Made by a program: the position numbers and the translations under genes. From positions 124,001 to 188,000 of the forward strand of contig CAVYGM010000011.1 of NCBI GenBank assembly GCA_963768025.1: a stretch of 64,000 nucleotides of DNA. Reading direction: 5' to 3'. The stretch is from CAVYGM01 sp963768025. GTDB lineage: Bacteria; Bacteroidota; Bacteroidia; Cytophagales; Spirosomataceae. Every line of letters begins with the position of its first letter. Positions within the stretch are counted from its first letter, which is position 1. Of this stretch, positions 8,907 through 17,503 are shown piece after piece. Below the pieces are notes generated by a model. That model had not been told where the DNA came from. It was given only the letters and a program-made list of their open reading frames with translations, and made no database searches.

Positions 8907-10019
8907 ATGAAAAAAGCATTAATTACCGGTATCACGGGACAGGATGGTGCCTATCTGGCGGAGCTTCTCCTCAGCAAAGGCTACGAAGTACACGGAATCA
9001 AGCGCCGAACTTCCCTTTTCAACACCCAACGTATTGATCATATCTACGAAGATCCGCACGAGAAGAACATCCGCTTTCAGTTGCATTTTGGCGACCTGAG
9101 CGATTCTACTAACATCATCCGGATTATTCAGGACGTGCAGCCCGACGAAATTTATAACCTCGGGGCCATGTCGCACGTGCAGGTGAGCTTTGAAGAACCC
9201 GAATACACCGCCAACGTGGACGGCATCGGTACGCTCCGGATTCTGGAAGCGGTGCGGTTGCTGGGCCTTACCCAAAAAACTAAAATATACCAGGCCTCTA
9301 CTTCCGAACTCTACGGACTGGTGCAGGAGGTACCCCAATCCGAAACTACGCCCTTTTATCCCCGCTCGCCCTACGCGGTGGCGAAGCTATATGGCTACTG
9401 GATTACGGTAAACTACCGCGAAGCCTACGGGATGTTTGCCACCAACGGCATTCTGTTCAACCACGAGTCACCCCTGCGCGGCGAAACCTTCGTAACCCGC
9501 AAAATCACCCGCGCCGTGGCCCGCATCGCCTTGGGCTTGCAGGATAAGGTGTACCTGGGCAACCTGGACGCACAGCGCGACTGGGGCCACGCCAAAGACT
9601 ACGTGGAAGCCATGTGGCTGATCCTACAGCAGGAAGTACCCGAGGACTACGTGATTGCGACCGGACAAACCACCCGCATCCGTGACTTCGTGCGCATGGC
9701 GTTTGCCGAAGTGGGCGTAGAGCTGGAATTTACGGGCGAAGGCGTAGCCGAAAAAGGAACCGTGACCAAATGCACCCATCCCGACTACCAGCTCCCCATC
9801 GGCAAGGATGTGGTGTGCATTGACGAGCGGTACTTCCGCCCCACCGAAGTAGAGCTCCTCATCGGCGACCCCACCAAGGCCCAAACCAAGCTGGGCTGGA
9901 AGCCCAAATACGACCTCAAAGCCCTGGTCAACGACATGGTCACCGCCGACCTCGATCTCTTCAAAAAAGACCAACTATTAGAAAGCAGCGGGCACCGGGT
10001 TATGAATTACTTTGAGTAG
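8907..10019 (+). CDS. gmd: GDP-mannose 4,6-dehydratase
   Basis: Gmd converts GDP-D-mannose to GDP-4-keto-6-deoxy-D-mannose, the first step toward GDP-fucose and related deoxysugars for surface polysaccharides. The 370 residues are the usual length for the family. An NAD(P)-binding Rossmann motif GITGQDGAYL lies at residues 8-17. Also visible are the HFGDLSDSTNIIRII and LGAMSHVQVSFEEP signatures, TSELYG, and the YxxxK pair in YAVAKLYGYW. NHESPLRGETFVTRKIT and GNLDAQRDWGHAKDYVEAMW are typical of Gmd rather than other short-chain epimerases. No GDP-fucose synthase follows in this window, so the partner enzymes must be elsewhere. Confidence 0.95.
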   Translation: MKKALITGITGQDGAYLAELLLSKGYEVHGIKRRTSLFNTQRIDHIYEDPHEKNIRFQLHFGDLSDSTNIIRIIQDVQPDEIYNLGAMSHVQVSFEEPEYTANVDGIGTLRILEAVRLLGLTQKTKIYQASTSELYGLVQEVPQSETTPFYPRSPYAVAKLYGYWITVNYREAYGMFATNGILFNHESPLRGETFVTRKITRAVARIALGLQDKVYLGNLDAQRDWGHAKDYVEAMWLILQQEVPEDYVIATGQTTRIRDFVRMAFAEVGVELEFTGEGVAEKGTVTKCTHPDYQLPIGKDVVCIDERYFRPTEVELLIGDPTKAQTKLGWKPKYDLKALVNDMVTADLDLFKKDQLLESSGHRVMNYFE

Positions 10020-10030
10020 GAGGGCAATTT

Positions 10031-10146
10031 TGAATGAGTGAATGTTAGAATGATAGAATAGATATGATTTGAGTAAACAATGGGATTTTCTTTACCATTC
10101 ACTCCGATTTTATTCTATCATTCTATCAATCACTCATTCTATCATT
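10031..10146. repeat. Intergenic inverted-repeat element, copy A
   Basis: The left arm near 10031-10065 (pieces such as GAATGATAGAATAG) pairs imperfectly with the right arm at 10111-10146. The right arm is identical, in reverse complement, to all 36 nt at 53716-53751. Related arms occur around 42109-42262 and 45137-45274. It is non-coding and sits between the convergent gmd and degP genes. Confidence 0.7.
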
Positions 10147-10152
10147 GGTATT

Positions 10153-10200
10153 AAAAAAGAGAGCCCCCGATTGATGCATCAATCGGGGGCTCTCTTTTTT
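10153..10200. terminator. Perfect palindromic bidirectional terminator between gmd and degP
   Basis: The 48 nt form a perfect palindrome: A6, a 16-nt GC-rich arm (GAGAGCCCCCGATTGA), TGCA, the complementary arm and T6. This gives a strong stem with a U run on either strand, which fits intrinsic termination of both convergent genes. Confidence 0.9.
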
Positions 10201-10207
10201 ATTACCT

Positions 10208-11737
10208 TTACATCCTAAACCCAAACGTATACACGTCATACGGAGCATCGGGGTAGAGGCCTTCGAACTGGACCATGGAGTCGGACTTGCCGGATAGGGA
10301 ATCCTGCAACTCTTTCACAGTACGTACCGGCTTACCGTTTACCTTCGTGATGATGAATCCTTCGGAAACACCGGCGCGGGAAAGCTTACCTCCGTCGATG
10401 GACATAATTTTTACGCCGCCGTCTACCTTGTATTTCGTCAGACGCTGCTTCTCCTGCGTGGTGAGGTTGTCGAAGCGGGCACCCAAAGAGCTCAGCGTGG
10501 CCGAGGCCTCAGTAGGTTTGACGATGTCGGAACCACCGGTGCGGTTGCGGAGAGTTACGGTGAAGTCTTTCTCGGAACCATCGCGGTTGACGGTAATGAT
10601 TACTTTGTCGCCAGGGCGGTGCAGACCGATGGACTGCTGCAACTCAGGAATAGAGTTGATGCTGCGGCCATCCACTTTCACTACCACGTCGCCTTTCTTA
10701 ACACCAGCGGCTTCGCCAGCGCTGTTCTCGGTGAAATCACGAACGTACACACCTTCGTTTACTTTCACCCCGTACTCTTCGGCCTTACGGCTGTCGAGGT
10801 CATCCAGGGCAATACCCAGGTAGCCACGCTGCACATTTCCGAATTTGATCAGATCGCTCGATACTTTCTTGACGATACCGGCAGGTACTGCAAATGCATA
10901 CCCAGCAAAGCTCCCCGTGGGGCTGGCAATGGCAGTATTGATCCCGATCAGTTCGCCTTTCAGGTTCACTAGGGCTCCGCCACTATTTCCGGGGTTTACC
11001 ACGGCGTCCGTCTGAATAAAAGATTCCAGCGGCGAGTCGCCCTGATAGTCGTTGCTGTTGCCGTACTTGCGGGCGTACTCCTGGCTGATAATACCCAGGC
11101 CGCGTCCTTTTGCACTCACAATACCCGCAGTGACGGTAGACTCAAGGTTGAACGGGTTGCCCACGGCTACTACCCATTCGCCTACTTTGGCGGCATCGGA
11201 GTTGCCAAACGTAATGGCCGGAAGGTTGGATTCCTCCACTTTGATCACGGCAATGTCCGTCGAAGGGTCAACCCCTACTACTTTGGCTTTTACTTTTCTT
11301 TTGTTGCTCAGTGTTACTTCCAGCTCATCGGAGCCCTCTACTACGTGGTTATTGGTAACAATGTATCCATCAGAACTAATGATTACACCTGATCCGGAGG
11401 CCTCGGCGCGTTGAGGACCCTGTTGTTGCCTTCCCATGCCATCACCAAAGAAATCGCGGAAGAAATCGGGCATCTGACCACTCATATCCCGCGACTGACG
11501 AATCATGCTGGACTTGATGTGAACAACCGTGGGCGTTGCCGTCTCGGCCGCGTAAGTGAAGTCGCCCGGGGTTCCGGCGGGCATTCCGGTAGACGTAAAG
11601 CGGGTTAAAGATTCGGTAGGACTTTCCTTGAAAATAACATCCTTGCCATCTGCGGAGTCCAGCAGTTTGAAGCCGGCTATGGTAGTGGCACTCGACAGAA
11701 ATCCCACCAGCACTATTGCTTTCCAGTTTGTATTCAT
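10208..11737 (-). CDS. degP: DegP/HtrA (Do-family) periplasmic serine protease
   Basis: This is an envelope quality-control protease and chaperone. The start is placed at the ATG at 11737 (MNTNWKAIVLVGFLSSATT), giving 509 residues. The longer frame to 11854 adds an implausible leader. A single N-terminal hydrophobic segment exports or anchors the protein. The trypsin-like triad is visible as NNHVVEG (His), STDIAVIKV (Asp) and NPGNSGGAL (Ser). Two PDZ domains follow: residues ~300-390 (GYLGIALDDLD ... GDVVVKVDG) and the C-terminal one with GFIITKVNGKPV. The linker after the signal contains an RQQQG-rich stretch typical of family members with a long LA loop. It is flanked by hsp20, another protein-folding stress gene. 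Confidence 0.93.
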   Translation of the reverse strand: MNTNWKAIVLVGFLSSATTIAGFKLLDSADGKDVIFKESPTESLTRFTSTGMPAGTPGDFTYAAETATPTVVHIKSSMIRQSRDMSGQMPDFFRDFFGDGMGRQQQGPQRAEASGSGVIISSDGYIVTNNHVVEGSDELEVTLSNKRKVKAKVVGVDPSTDIAVIKVEESNLPAITFGNSDAAKVGEWVVAVGNPFNLESTVTAGIVSAKGRGLGIISQEYARKYGNSNDYQGDSPLESFIQTDAVVNPGNSGGALVNLKGELIGINTAIASPTGSFAGYAFAVPAGIVKKVSSDLIKFGNVQRGYLGIALDDLDSRKAEEYGVKVNEGVYVRDFTENSAGEAAGVKKGDVVVKVDGRSINSIPELQQSIGLHRPGDKVIITVNRDGSEKDFTVTLRNRTGGSDIVKPTEASATLSSLGARFDNLTTQEKQRLTKYKVDGGVKIMSIDGGKLSRAGVSEGFIITKVNGKPVRTVKELQDSLSGKSDSMVQFEGLYPDAPYDVYTFGFRM

Positions 11738-11899
11738 AATTTTTTTCGGGTTTAATATTGTAAGATTGAAACGCAGACGCTCTTGTGATTCATTCCCGCG
11801 CATTCCGTATTTAACAATTTTTAACAAAGGTATCAAGATAGGAAAAATAATCATACCAAATGATGATGAGCGGGTTAACTCCTCATCTAATAAACTAAT

Positions 11900-11931
11900 C
11901 AGGGCGGTTTCTGTTTGTAGAAACTGCCCTG
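11900..11931 (-). terminator. Hairpin between hsp20 and degP
   Basis: A 13-bp stem (one G-U/mismatch) has arms at 11900-11912 and 11919-11931 around a 6-nt loop, just downstream of the hsp20 stop on the minus strand. The T-rich run is better on the plus side (TATTTTTTC), so termination strength on the minus strand is uncertain. Confidence 0.5.
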
Positions 11932-11950
11932 AAAGTATTTTTTCTAACCC

Positions 11951-12382
11951 TTAGGCTATTTCAATACTGCGCTGCGGCTTTACTTTGGCTTCTTCTTTTT
12001 TGGGGAGCTGAACCTGTAAGATGCCGTCGGTGTAGGCAGCTTCGATTTTCTCTCCATCCACGGTAGTAGGCAGCGTGAAGGTACGCTGAAAGGAAGAGTA
12101 GCTAAACTCACGGCGGGTGTATTTCTCTTTCTTTTCTTCGCCTTTCTCCTCTTTTTGAGCCGAAATAGTCAGGCGGTTATGATTCAGATTAAGTTTGAAA
12201 TCAGACTTCTGCAAGCCCGGAGCCGCTACTTCAATCCGGTACCCTTCTTCGTTTTCTACCACATTGACCGCCGGAGCCGAACCAACAAAAGCGGGTGCAA
12301 AAAGCTCATCCATCAGGTCTTTGCCAAAAAAGCTGTTGAACGCCCCAGGATAGTGATTGGTGTTTTTAATTAAAGTACTCAT
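11951..12382 (-). CDS. Small heat shock protein, Hsp20/alpha-crystallin family
   Basis: This is a holdase that binds unfolding proteins without ATP. Its 143 residues are typical. The N-terminus includes FFGKDLMDELFAP. The alpha-crystallin domain runs from about residue 38 (APAVNVVENEEGYRIEVAAPGL) through DFKLNLNHNRLTISA and FQRTFTLP to the conserved end AAYTDGILQVQLPK. It ends with the short tail QRSIEIA, which holds the I-x-I anchoring motif. Transcription is in the same direction as degP, with a hairpin between them, so the two may be regulated separately. Confidence 0.93.
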   Translation of the reverse strand: MSTLIKNTNHYPGAFNSFFGKDLMDELFAPAFVGSAPAVNVVENEEGYRIEVAAPGLQKSDFKLNLNHNRLTISAQKEEKGEEKKEKYTRREFSYSSFQRTFTLPTTVDGEKIEAAYTDGILQVQLPKKEEAKVKPQRSIEIA

Positions 12383-12707
12383 GGTCTACGATATGTTTTT
12401 GTGAGTGTTATTTTATTTTTGAACTACACTACTCTTATTTTCAACATCTATACCAGAGTCTCCTTACTTAAAATTGCTGACATAATGTCTTTATTGTGGC
12501 TACCAAGCATAAGATTTGCAGCCATATTGACACAATCTAATAAAAAGGGATACTGAAATTTAGTCTGAGATATATTTCTACATCCAGGGAAGTAGGTTGG
12601 GGAAATATACCCCAGAAGATACATAGGTAGTTGTGACCCTGGCAGTGGGGCCAATTCGGGAGGCGGAGAGTGCCTCAACAGTACAAAAAACTAGGGAAGA
12701 CCTGCTA
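12383..12707. other. Intergenic region without a supported gene
   Basis: The 325 nt between rnc and hsp20 hold an open frame of 76 codons (12448-12678, minus) with unusual composition, no family features and no clear start signal. I do not call it. The A/T-rich part next to 12383-12440 probably contains the hsp20 promoter, but no clean TAnnTTTG is present. Confidence 0.4.
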
Positions 12708-13457
12708 CTACTTTAATTCCAGCTGTTCGCAGGCTTTTTCGGCGGCGGCTTGTTCGGCTTTTTTCTTGGTGAATCCGTTGCCTACCGTAAAGGCCTCTTC
12801 TTCCACAAAAAGCTGAGAGATGAACTCGCGGTGGTGGCGGTTACCCTTTTCTTCCAGAATTTCGAAGCGGATTTCCTTACCCTCGCGCTGCGCCCACTCA
12901 ATGATCAGGCTTTTGAAGTTGACATTATTCTGGATAATGTCTTCCAGATCGTAGTGAGTTAGCAATTTTTTCAGGATGAACTTACGGGTGAAGCGAAAGC
13001 CTTTGTCCAGGTAAATAGCCCCAACGAACGCTTCGAGGGCATCGCCGTACATGGAGGAACGCGGCGACATACCCCGACGGTTTCCGTCGAATTCGATCAA
13101 TCCATCGAGGCCAAGTTTGCGGGCAATTTGATTCAGGGTTTCGCGATTGACGATCCGGGAGCGGATCTCGGTCAGGAAGCCTTCGTCTTTGTAGGGGTAC
13201 TTGGTAAAGAGAAATTCGGCCACTACCATCCCTAGCACGGCATCACCCAGGTATTCAAGGCGCTCGTTCGACTCCCGAAAGCCCTTGATGGCGGTCTCCC
13301 GTGAGGCTGAGGTATGCCGGAAGGCCAGTTGGTACACGCTCAGGTTAGAAGGTTTTTCTCCTAGAATGTGCTCAATGGCTTTTTTGAAATTTTTCTCGGC
13401 AGTACTACTTTCCGGCTTAAAAAGCGAGATGATTGGTAAAAGAATTCGCTTAGCCAA
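12708..13457 (-). CDS. rnc: Ribonuclease III
   Basis: RNase III is a double-strand-specific RNase that processes rRNA precursors and some mRNAs. The product has 249 residues. The catalytic signature NERLEYLGDAVLG is present near residues 63-75, with the second acidic cluster in MYGDALEAFVGAIYLD. The C-terminal double-stranded RNA-binding domain is seen as FKSLIIEWAQREGKEIRFEI through GFTKKKAEQAAAEKACEQL. It is the third gene of the leftward cluster acpP-fabF-rnc, a conserved order in many bacteria, with 21 nt separating it from fabF. Confidence 0.95.
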   Translation of the reverse strand: MAKRILLPIISLFKPESSTAEKNFKKAIEHILGEKPSNLSVYQLAFRHTSASRETAIKGFRESNERLEYLGDAVLGMVVAEFLFTKYPYKDEGFLTEIRSRIVNRETLNQIARKLGLDGLIEFDGNRRGMSPRSSMYGDALEAFVGAIYLDKGFRFTRKFILKKLLTHYDLEDIIQNNVNFKSLIIEWAQREGKEIRFEILEEKGNRHHREFISQLFVEEEAFTVGNGFTKKKAEQAAAEKACEQLELK

Positions 13458-13478
13458 GGTGGATAGGATTAAGGAGTA

Positions 13479-14732
13479 CTAGTCTTCGATTTTCTTGAAT
13501 ACAACGGACGCATTATGGCCCCCAAAACCGAACGTGTTACTCAATGCGATGTTAACAGTACGTTTCTGGGCGGTATTGAACGTCAGATTGAGGCGGGGAT
13601 TGATCTCAGGATCGTCGGTGAAGTGGTTGATCGTGGGAGGAATAATTTGATCCTGAATAGCCATGATACAGGCGGCTGCCTCGATGGCTCCGGCCCCACC
13701 CAGCAAGTGGCCCGTCATGGATTTGGTGGAGCTGATGCTCATGTTGTAGGCATGCTCGCCAAAAAAGCGCTCAATGGCCTTGATCTCCTGCGGATCGCCG
13801 ATTGGAGTGGAGGTACCGTGGGTATTGATGTAGTCAATATCCTCGGGCTTGATACCAGCGTCCTCAATGGCATTTTTCATGACATTATACGCCCCGATGC
13901 CTTCGGGGTGAGGAGCCGTAATGTGGTAGGCGTCCGACGACATCCCGGCACCGATCATCTCGGCGTATATTTTGGCTCCCCGAGCCTTGGCATGTTCGTA
14001 TTCTTCCAGGATGAGGGCCGCGCCGCCTTCTCCCAGTACAAAACCGTCGCGGTCTTTGTCGTAAGGGCGGGAGGCAGTTTCGGGGGAGTCATTGCGTTCG
14101 GACAGGGCTTTCAGGGCGTTGAAGCCACCCACGCCCGCGTTCGTGACGGCGGCTTCCGAACCACCGCTGATGCATACTTTGATGGTGCCAAGCCGAATGT
14201 AGTTGTAAGCATCAATGATCGCATTGGTAGCCGAAGCGCAGGCCGATACCGTAATAAAGGTGGGTCCCCGGAAGCCATAGCGAATGGAAATCACTCCGGA
14301 GGCGCTGTCAGCGATCATTTTGGGGATAAAGAAAGGGTTGAAGCGGGGATTGCGTCCTCCTTCGGAGAAATTCATGACTTCGTCTTCAAACGTTTTCAAG
14401 CCACCAATTCCTGAGCCCCAAATGACGCCGGCTTTGTCGAGATCGAGTGTTTCGAGGTCAAAGCCGGCGTCTTTCATAGCCTCATCGGCCGCAATGACCG
14501 CATATTGGGTGAAGGGATCCATTTTGCGAGCTTCCTGCCGCGGGATATAGTCATTGATGTCAAGCCCTTTGATTTCACAGGCAAAACGAGTGCGAAACTT
14601 TTCGGGGTCAAAACGAGTGATAGGAGCAGCGCCGCTGACTCCATCAACCAGATTTTTCCAAAAAGTAGGAGCATCATTTCCTATCGGTGTAAGGGCACCA
14701 ATACCAGTAACTACAACGCGTTTGAAACTCAT
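13479..14732 (-). CDS. fabF: 3-oxoacyl-ACP synthase II (KAS II)
   Basis: FabF elongates acyl-ACP with malonyl-ACP in type II fatty acid synthesis. The product has 417 residues. It opens RVVVTGIGALTPIGND, and the nucleophilic Cys lies in VSACASATNAI. The two histidines are in NTHGTSTPIGD and KSMTGHLLGGAGAIEA, and the C-terminal glycine loop is NTFGFGGHNAS. It lies 47 nt downstream of acpP, which encodes its substrate carrier, and upstream of rnc. All active-site residues are present and the gene is intact. Confidence 0.97.
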   Translation of the reverse strand: MSFKRVVVTGIGALTPIGNDAPTFWKNLVDGVSGAAPITRFDPEKFRTRFACEIKGLDINDYIPRQEARKMDPFTQYAVIAADEAMKDAGFDLETLDLDKAGVIWGSGIGGLKTFEDEVMNFSEGGRNPRFNPFFIPKMIADSASGVISIRYGFRGPTFITVSACASATNAIIDAYNYIRLGTIKVCISGGSEAAVTNAGVGGFNALKALSERNDSPETASRPYDKDRDGFVLGEGGAALILEEYEHAKARGAKIYAEMIGAGMSSDAYHITAPHPEGIGAYNVMKNAIEDAGIKPEDIDYINTHGTSTPIGDPQEIKAIERFFGEHAYNMSISSTKSMTGHLLGGAGAIEAAACIMAIQDQIIPPTINHFTDDPEINPRLNLTFNTAQKRTVNIALSNTFGFGGHNASVVFKKIED

Positions 14733-14779
14733 AAAATAGATTAAAAGAGAAGATGATACGGACAGTAAATAACTGAGGA

Positions 14780-15016
14780 TTACTTCACGTTTTCTTCCAG
14801 GTAGGCAACCGCCTGACCTACGGTACCGATGTTTTCGGCCTGATCGTCTGGAATAGAGATGTTGAATTCTTTCTCAAATTCCATGATCAATTCTACGGTA
14901 TCAAGAGAGTCGGCTCCCAAATCATTCGTGAAGCTAGCTTCGGTAGTTACTTCCGATTCTTCCACGCCGAGCTTATCGACGATGATCTGCTTAACTTTTT
15001 CTGCAATTTCTGACAT
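14780..15016 (-). CDS. acpP: Acyl carrier protein
   Basis: This is a 78-residue acidic carrier. Its serine in GADSLDTVELIM receives the 4'-phosphopantetheine arm that carries growing acyl chains. Helices I and III are normal (MSEIAEKVKQIIVDKLG; DDQAENIGTVGQAVAYLE). It is the first gene of the acpP-fabF-rnc cluster. Confidence 0.97.
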   Translation of the reverse strand: MSEIAEKVKQIIVDKLGVEESEVTTEASFTNDLGADSLDTVELIMEFEKEFNISIPDDQAENIGTVGQAVAYLEENVK

Positions 15017-15050
15017 TTTTTGAACGCTTTTTGGTTAAAAACGCCACAAA

Positions 15051-15058
15051 GAAAGATA
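15051..15058 (-). promoter_or_regulatory. Possible acpP promoter (-7 TATCTTTC)
   Basis: On the minus strand TATCTTTC is one base off TAnnTTTG, with a TTTG 16 nt upstream (15078-15075). It lies 34 nt before the acpP ATG. The match is modest. Confidence 0.3.
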
Positions 15059-15244
15059 TTTCAAACCACTTTGTCAAACAATTTTTTCTTATGAATCGGG
15101 CGGACTATTTCCGTCGGGTAGAATAAAATGGACAGAAAATCAACTATTTACAATAGTATGATTGGCTAAATGGGCGCAAGAGGTGGAGAACAAAGTAGAG
15201 AAGTGTACCTTTAAGAAATTTTTTTGAACCTGATTAGTTACTCC

Positions 15245-16057
15245 ATGTTGTCGCTTCAAAACTTAAAACATACCGATTCGGGCCACTTCTTTCTGATGGC
15301 TGGTCCCTGTGCCATCGAGGGCCGGGATATGGCGCTACGCATCGCCGAAACCGTTGTTTCGCTGACGGACCGGCTGAAAATTCCGTACATATTCAAAGGC
15401 TCGTACCGGAAGGCCAACCGTACCAAACTGGATTCTTTTACGGGCATCGGGGATGAAAAAGCCCTGAAAATCCTGAAAGAGGTCAGTGATACCTTCGGGG
15501 TACCTACTGTCACTGACATCCACGAATCAGCCGAAGCAGCTATGGCCGCGGAATACGTGGATGTATTGCAAATCCCGGCTTTCCTGTGCCGCCAGACGGA
15601 CTTGCTGGTAGCCGCTGCCCAGACCGGCAAGGTGGTCAATGTAAAAAAAGGGCAGTTCCTATCAGGGGTTTCTATGAAGTTTGCGGTAGAGAAAATCCAG
15701 GACACCAACCCCAACGCCCAGGTGATTCTGACGGATCGAGGAAATTCCTTCGGCTACGGCGATCTAATTGTAGACTACCGCAATTTGCCCGAAATGCAGT
15801 CCTTCGGGGTACCCGTAGTGATGGACTGCACCCACTCGCTCCAACAGCCCAACCAAAGCAGTGGCGTGACGGGCGGCAAGCCCAAACTAATCGAAACCAT
15901 CGCGAAAGCGGCCATCGCGGTAGGAGCCGATGGGTTGTTTATGGAAACCCATTACAATCCCTCCGAGGCTAAATCGGATGCGGCCAACATGCTGCCGCTG
16001 GATCAGCTGGAAGGTTTGCTGGAAAGGCTGATTCGCATCCGGGAAGCGGTGCGGTAA
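15245..16057 (+). CDS. kdsA: 3-deoxy-8-phosphooctulonate (KDO-8-P) synthase
   Basis: KdsA condenses phosphoenolpyruvate with D-arabinose 5-phosphate to form KDO-8-P for the lipopolysaccharide core. The start is placed at the ATG at 15245 (MLSLQNLKHT), giving 270 residues. A TTG at 15224 would only add seven residues. Family motifs are MAGPCAIEG, FKGSYRKANRTK, GVPTVTDIHE, LQIPAFLCRQTDLL, VNVKKGQFL, DRGNSFGYGDLIVDYR, DCTHSLQQP and DGLFMETHYNP. The Cys after MAGP is followed by metal-type residues, as in metal-dependent enzymes. It is a single gene, convergent with the end of the eCIS operon. Confidence 0.95.
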   Translation: MLSLQNLKHTDSGHFFLMAGPCAIEGRDMALRIAETVVSLTDRLKIPYIFKGSYRKANRTKLDSFTGIGDEKALKILKEVSDTFGVPTVTDIHESAEAAMAAEYVDVLQIPAFLCRQTDLLVAAAQTGKVVNVKKGQFLSGVSMKFAVEKIQDTNPNAQVILTDRGNSFGYGDLIVDYRNLPEMQSFGVPVVMDCTHSLQQPNQSSGVTGGKPKLIETIAKAAIAVGADGLFMETHYNPSEAKSDAANMLPLDQLEGLLERLIRIREAVR

Positions 16058-16166
16058 GGAATTTTTAGCGGAGCCTACCCTCCTTTCAATACTGTTTCTG
16101 AAGAGGGTTAAGCCCGTTATCCAAGTTAACTAGTACTTCTAGAAAAGGGGACAATTTGAAGTAGCC

Positions 16167-17489
16167 TTAGCCGATAAGCTTACCTTCCTTCTGGTACTCC
16201 AATCGGATCGCTTCCAACAAAGTAGTAGATGCAATTGTTGCCTGGTTCATACCGAGTGATCGTAATACACTTAATTGAATGACGTTTACAATACCAGCCC
16301 CCGTCAATTCATACCGATCCGCCAGTTCTTTGAGTGAAACAGTAGGGGAGAATGGAATAGAGACAGGGTTGTATTTTTCCCACAATAGCAACCGCTCTTG
16401 CATAGTAGGAATAGGGTAATGAACAATAGTTTGAAACCGCCTGGCAAACGCCGGATCAATATTACTTTTCAGATTAGAGGCTAAGATAACCAGTCCATCG
16501 AATTCCTCAATTTTCTGAAGCAAATACGCTACTTCCTGATTGGCGTAGCGATCGTGCGCGTCTCTGGTTTCGGTACGTTTACCAAAAAGCGCGTCAGCTT
16601 CATCGAAGAATAGAATCCAGTTTTTTGATTGGGCTTTGTCGAATAAGTGCCCCAGATTTTTTTCGGTTTCGCCGATATACTTCGAAACCACCAAAGATAA
16701 ATCGACCCTAAAAACCGCCCGACTCGTATATTTGCCGAGCAGGGTAGCCGTTAGTGTTTTTCCCGTACCGGGTGGGCCATAAAACAAGGCCCGGTAGCCC
16801 GGCTTCAAGTATCGCTTCATGTGTTCATCCTTCCGCAGCGTTGGGTAATGCGTAATCCAGTTTTCAATATCCTGAATTTGGCGCAGGGTTTCGGCGGGCA
16901 GGATGACATCGTCCCACACCAGATCCGTTTCTAGTTGCTGTGCCGGAAAATGACTGCCATACTGCGGGGGCGAAATAGTGCCCGTAGTAAACAATTCAAC
17001 GTAGTCGGTATTCAGAATCAACCGTCCACTCAGCCGAGGTTCTCCGGCATTGACCTCTTCCAGATACATTATTTGTTCTTTGGCAAAGAAATGGCTAGGG
17101 CTGAACAAATCGTACAAGGCCAGGCGTTTTACCAGATCATTCCCTGCCAGAATAAACAGGGCCGTTTCGCCGGTGGGTAGAATACCCCGGTGGTGCTGCC
17201 CGCGTACTCCGCCAAACTCTGGAAAATCCCCCCCCTGCGGGAGGTACTCCTGAAGAATAGCATCAAAAAAATTGGGCTGGAGGTGGGGAATAATAGCTAG
17301 CAACAGCGTGATATACTCTTCGACAGTTGCCTCGTAGGTACGCAACAAATCAGCTAACGAGTCATCAAACAGGGAATAATGTCGGGCATTGATTTCCACT
17401 GACTCAGCCTGTTGAAAGTGAATATCGAGCCTTGCCTTGACAATGGCATTCAGAAAGGAGGTTATCTCGGATAACTGGTCGCTGGTCAC
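16167..17489 (-). CDS. eCIS AAA+ ATPase (Afp15/Pvc15-like)
   Basis: The product has 440 residues and is the last gene of the injection-system run. The N-terminal ~210 residues are a family-specific helical region. The AAA+ core follows, with Walker A GPPGTGKTLTATLLGKY (about residues 237-253) and Walker B WILFFDEADALFGKR. Sensor-1 lies in GLVILASNLKSNIDPAFARRF with the arginine-finger region, and a C-terminal lid follows. In antifeeding-prophage and Photorhabdus virulence cassette systems the equivalent ATPase is needed for particle maturation or cargo loading and is not part of the mature particle. It is 14 nt downstream of the 222-residue unknown. Confidence 0.88.
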   Translation of the reverse strand: MTSDQLSEITSFLNAIVKARLDIHFQQAESVEINARHYSLFDDSLADLLRTYEATVEEYITLLLAIIPHLQPNFFDAILQEYLPQGGDFPEFGGVRGQHHRGILPTGETALFILAGNDLVKRLALYDLFSPSHFFAKEQIMYLEEVNAGEPRLSGRLILNTDYVELFTTGTISPPQYGSHFPAQQLETDLVWDDVILPAETLRQIQDIENWITHYPTLRKDEHMKRYLKPGYRALFYGPPGTGKTLTATLLGKYTSRAVFRVDLSLVVSKYIGETEKNLGHLFDKAQSKNWILFFDEADALFGKRTETRDAHDRYANQEVAYLLQKIEEFDGLVILASNLKSNIDPAFARRFQTIVHYPIPTMQERLLLWEKYNPVSIPFSPTVSLKELADRYELTGAGIVNVIQLSVLRSLGMNQATIASTTLLEAIRLEYQKEGKLIG

Positions 17490-17503
17490 GCTAAAAAAAA
17501 AGG

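Noticed and set aside
12448..12678. 76-codon open frame between hsp20 and rnc
   Set aside because: Odd composition, no family signs, likely chance frame.
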